Position numbers and translations under genes: made by a program. From Acidobacteriota bacterium (GTDB taxonomy: Bacteria > Acidobacteriota > Terriglobia > Terriglobales > Acidobacteriaceae): a stretch of DNA of 7,226 nucleotides. The notes beneath the pieces are model-generated. The model worked only from the letters and a program-made list of their open reading frames with translations. It was not told the DNA's origin and made no database searches. The stretch is taken from positions 1 through 7,226 of the forward strand of contig JANXQR010000576.1 of the NCBI GenBank assembly GCA_025353435.1, in the 5' to 3' direction. Positions 5,479 to 7,226 of this stretch are shown here, in pieces (the first letter of the stretch is position 1; the number at the start of each line of letters is the position of its first letter).

Positions 5479-6897
5479 CTACGAAGTGACCGCGGCCTTC
5501 CGCGCTTCCACGTCAAAAATCTCCGGGTCGGGCTCCTTGAAGAACGCGGCATGCAGCGAGCGCACGGCCTCATCCGCATCTTCCTCATCAATCATAAAGC
5601 TCATGTTGATTTCGCTGGCGCCCTGCGAAATCATGCGCACGTTGATGTGGCGTACGGCCCCGAACACCTGCGCCGCCATGCCGCTTTGGCCGCGAATGTC
5701 CTCTCCAACCAGGCACACGAGTGCCTTCTTGCCCTCGTACTTCACGTCAGCCAGTTTGCCAAGGTCCGCCGCAATCGCCGGTAGCTTGTCGTTCGAATCC
5801 ACGGTCAACGAGACCGAAACCTCGCTCGTGGATACCATATCCACGGGGCATTGGTGCTTGTCGAAAATGTCGAAGATCGCCTTCAGATAGCCGTGCGTCA
5901 TCAGCATGCGGCTCGCCACTACGTCGATGATGCTCAGCTTCTTCTTTACCGCAATCGACTTGAAGGGGCTCTTGCAATGCGGGGCCAGCGAGATAATGCG
6001 CGTACCCTCATTCGTCGGGTTCTTGCTGTTCAGCACCAGCACCGGAATGTTCTTCTTCACGGCCGGAAGAATCGTTGCCGGATGCAGCACCTTGGCGCCG
6101 AAGTACGCAAGCTCCGCGGCCTCTTCGAAACTGATTACTTTCACCCGCAGCGCATCGGGGCACACGCGCGGATCGCTGGTCATGATTCCGTCGACGTCGG
6201 TCCAAATCTCGATGGCGTCGGCATGCATCGCGCCGCCAACAAGCGCTCCAGTGAAGTCAGATCCACCGCGGCCCAGGGTCGTCGTGATGCCTGCCTCATT
6301 GGAGCCGATGAACCCGCCCATCACCGGCACCTTGCCCTCGCTCACAAGCGGAAACACCTTCTCGGCAGTACGCATCTCGATGATCGAATCGATGGGAATG
6401 GCCTTCTGAAACTGCGAATCGGTGACGATCACATCGCGCGCATCCACATGCACCGCGTTAATGCCGCGCTCGCAGAATGCAGCGGCAATCATGCGGCTCG
6501 AAAGCCGTTCCCCGTAGCTGACAATCAGGTCGGAGATGCGCGGCGTGAGTTCGAGAATTGCAGCCAGGCCGCGAAGCACTTCATCAAGCTGATCGAACTT
6601 CTGATCGATCCAGTTGATGAGGGTGACGGCTTCCTTTTGGTCCTTCACCAGCGCGGCGGCCGTATCGCGATGGCGCGAACGAAGCCGTGAACTGATTGCC
6701 AGTGCGCCCGTGCGATCGCCCTGGGCGGCAGCGGCGGCGCAGCGTAATAGCTGGTCGGTGACCTTCGCCATAGCGCTGACCACCACGACGGGCGTCTTGC
6801 CTGATGCAACGCGCCCCGCGACGATTGCCGCGGTGCGCCCAATGGCGGCCGGGTCTTCCACCGACGTGCCGCCAAACTTCATGACCACCAGACTCAT
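5479..6897 (-). CDS. lysC: Aspartate kinase, monofunctional, with C-terminal ACT domains
   Basis: LysC phosphorylates aspartate, opening the aspartate-family pathway. The 472 residues begin with KFGGTSV (7-13) and include SYGERLSS (127-134), GITTTLGRGGSDFTGAL (203-219), WTDVDGIMTSDPR (232-244) and FEEAAELAYFGAKVLHP (257-273): the full kinase domain with ATP and aspartate sites. Residues about 320-472 hold two ACT domains. The first contains MLMTHGYL (331-338) and STSEVSVSLTVD (356-367), matching the E. coli LysC lysine site at Met318, Gly323, Thr344, Ser345, Glu346 and Thr352, so lysine feedback is likely. There is no homoserine dehydrogenase fusion. The start at 6897 has a weak AAAGAG 3 nt upstream; Met6 is a possible alternative but MSLVVMKFGG is a common opening. 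It lies 174 nt after asd, separated by a repeat cluster. Confidence 0.97.
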   Translation of the reverse strand: MSLVVMKFGGTSVEDPAAIGRTAAIVAGRVASGKTPVVVVSAMAKVTDQLLRCAAAAAQGDRTGALAISSRLRSRHRDTAAALVKDQKEAVTLINWIDQKFDQLDEVLRGLAAILELTPRISDLIVSYGERLSSRMIAAAFCERGINAVHVDARDVIVTDSQFQKAIPIDSIIEMRTAEKVFPLVSEGKVPVMGGFIGSNEAGITTTLGRGGSDFTGALVGGAMHADAIEIWTDVDGIMTSDPRVCPDALRVKVISFEEAAELAYFGAKVLHPATILPAVKKNIPVLVLNSKNPTNEGTRIISLAPHCKSPFKSIAVKKKLSIIDVVASRMLMTHGYLKAIFDIFDKHQCPVDMVSTSEVSVSLTVDSNDKLPAIAADLGKLADVKYEGKKALVCLVGEDIRGQSGMAAQVFGAVRHINVRMISQGASEINMSFMIDEEDADEAVRSLHAAFFKEPDPEIFDVEARKAAVTS

Positions 6898-6921
6898 GCG
6901 CTCTTTCTCATCGTTCTGTTT

Positions 6922-7060
6922 GGGTGCCCCACCTTCGCGACGGCTTTGTTTTTGTCGCTAAGGTGGGAGTTGCTCTTTCTATGTTTTCCCACTTTCGCAG
7001 GGTGCCCCAAGTCTCGATTGTGAGACCTGGGATACCTCGATATTTCCACGCCTTAGCGAC
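6922..7060. repeat. Composite inverted/direct repeat cluster between asd and lysC (acidobacterial-type GGGTGCCCCA repeat)
   Basis: GGGTGCCCCA occurs at 6922-6931 and 7000-7009. CCCACCTTCGCGAC (6928-6941) and GTCGCTAAGGTGGG (6954-6967) form a 14-bp hairpin with one mismatch and a 12-nt loop. A second hairpin is CCCAAGTCTC (7006-7015) with GAGACCTGGG (7022-7031), one mismatch. CCCACTTTCGCAG (6988-7000) is a near copy of the first arm. CCTTAGCGAC (7051-7060) is a perfect complement of 6954-6963. The same arm can thus pair with three partners. Similar GGGTGCCCCA-flanked hairpins are, from memory, widespread between genes in Acidobacteriota. No U-tract follows on the lysC strand. Confidence 0.65.
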
Positions 7061-7071
7061 TTTTAAGAACA

Positions 7072-7226
7072 TCAACCTCTCGCAGCGGCTTCCCCAACCG
7101 GTTCCAGCTTGCCCAGACTCGCCAGCAATTCCGCATTCAAAATGGCCGCACCGGCGGCGCCGCGAATCGTATTGTGCGACAGCACAGTGAACTTCCAGTC
7201 AAGTAACCCGCAAGGCCGCAAACGCC
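7072..7226 (-). CDS. asd: Aspartate-semialdehyde dehydrogenase, C-terminal end only
   Basis: Only the last 50 complete codons are in the window; the 5' part lies beyond the right edge. The reading is RLRPCGLLDWKFTVLSHNT followed by IRGAAGAAILNAELL and a short variable tail to TGA. RPCxLLDWKF-x-x-LSHNTIRGAAG is the recognisable C-terminus of the archaeal/fungal-type Asd, distinct from the E. coli type. The enzyme reduces aspartyl phosphate, the LysC product, to aspartate semialdehyde, the DapA substrate, using NADPH. Being first in the cluster ahead of lysC fits a pathway operon. The catalytic Cys and His lie outside the window, so activity cannot be judged. Confidence 0.88.
   Translation of the reverse strand, partial: RLRPCGLLDWKFTVLSHNTIRGAAGAAILNAELLASLGKLEPVGEAAARG

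Noticed and set aside
5851..6690. Long plus-strand open frame antisense to lysC (279 codons)
   Set aside because: It lies wholly inside lysC, whose frame has every family motif; the antisense product is His/Arg-rich with no domain, typical of a shadow in GC-rich DNA.
6928..6967. Intrinsic terminator between asd and lysC
   Set aside because: The stem is strong but no T run follows it on the minus strand, so read-through into lysC is at least as likely.
6898..7071. Lysine riboswitch ahead of lysC
   Set aside because: The spacer is filled by repeat arms and none of the L-box conserved core elements is seen; the gap ahead of dapB likewise lacks them.

Overview
The window looks like chromosomal DNA of a GC-rich soil-type bacterium, most likely an Acidobacteriota (Terriglobia-like) member. 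This is inference from gene content: a clustered asd-lysC-dapB-dapA lysine/diaminopimelate block, a DUF2934 protein with a lysine-rich tail, an ECF42-type sigma factor paired with a DGPF/YCII protein, and intergenic repeats built around GGGTGCCCCA that I associate from memory with that phylum. No taxonomic marker gene is present.

Layout. 1-399 (minus, cut by the left edge) is a universal stress protein. 400-639 is a divergent regulatory interval holding a CRP/FNR-like palindrome and a long imperfect inverted repeat. 640-912 (plus) encodes a 90-residue DUF2934 protein. 913-1378 has no credible gene, but ends in a strong stem-loop just behind the next gene. 1379-2623 and 2715-3062 (both minus, transcribed from 3062 towards 1379) are an ECF42-like sigma factor and its usual DGPF/YCII partner. 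A candidate ECF42-type promoter lies at 3115-3141. 3192-7226 (minus) is the diaminopimelate/lysine cluster, in transcription order asd (3' end only), lysC, dapB, a GNAT acetyltransferase, dapA.

How the genes work together. LysC phosphorylates aspartate, Asd reduces aspartyl phosphate to the semialdehyde, DapA condenses this with pyruvate, and DapB reduces the product to tetrahydrodipicolinate. These are the four first steps towards meso-diaminopimelate (peptidoglycan) and lysine. The later enzymes are not in the window. The GNAT gene sits between dapB and dapA with operon-like spacing; its target cannot be read from sequence. Its original N-terminus appears to be broken by an in-frame TAG.

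No CRISPR array, transposase, integrase, rRNA or tRNA was recognised. Most genes are ordinary housekeeping genes. The points worth a second look are the regulatory sequences (ECF42 promoter, CRP/FNR-like site, alternating repeat arms ahead of lysC, hairpin against the dapB ribosome binding site) and the amber codon in the GNAT leader.
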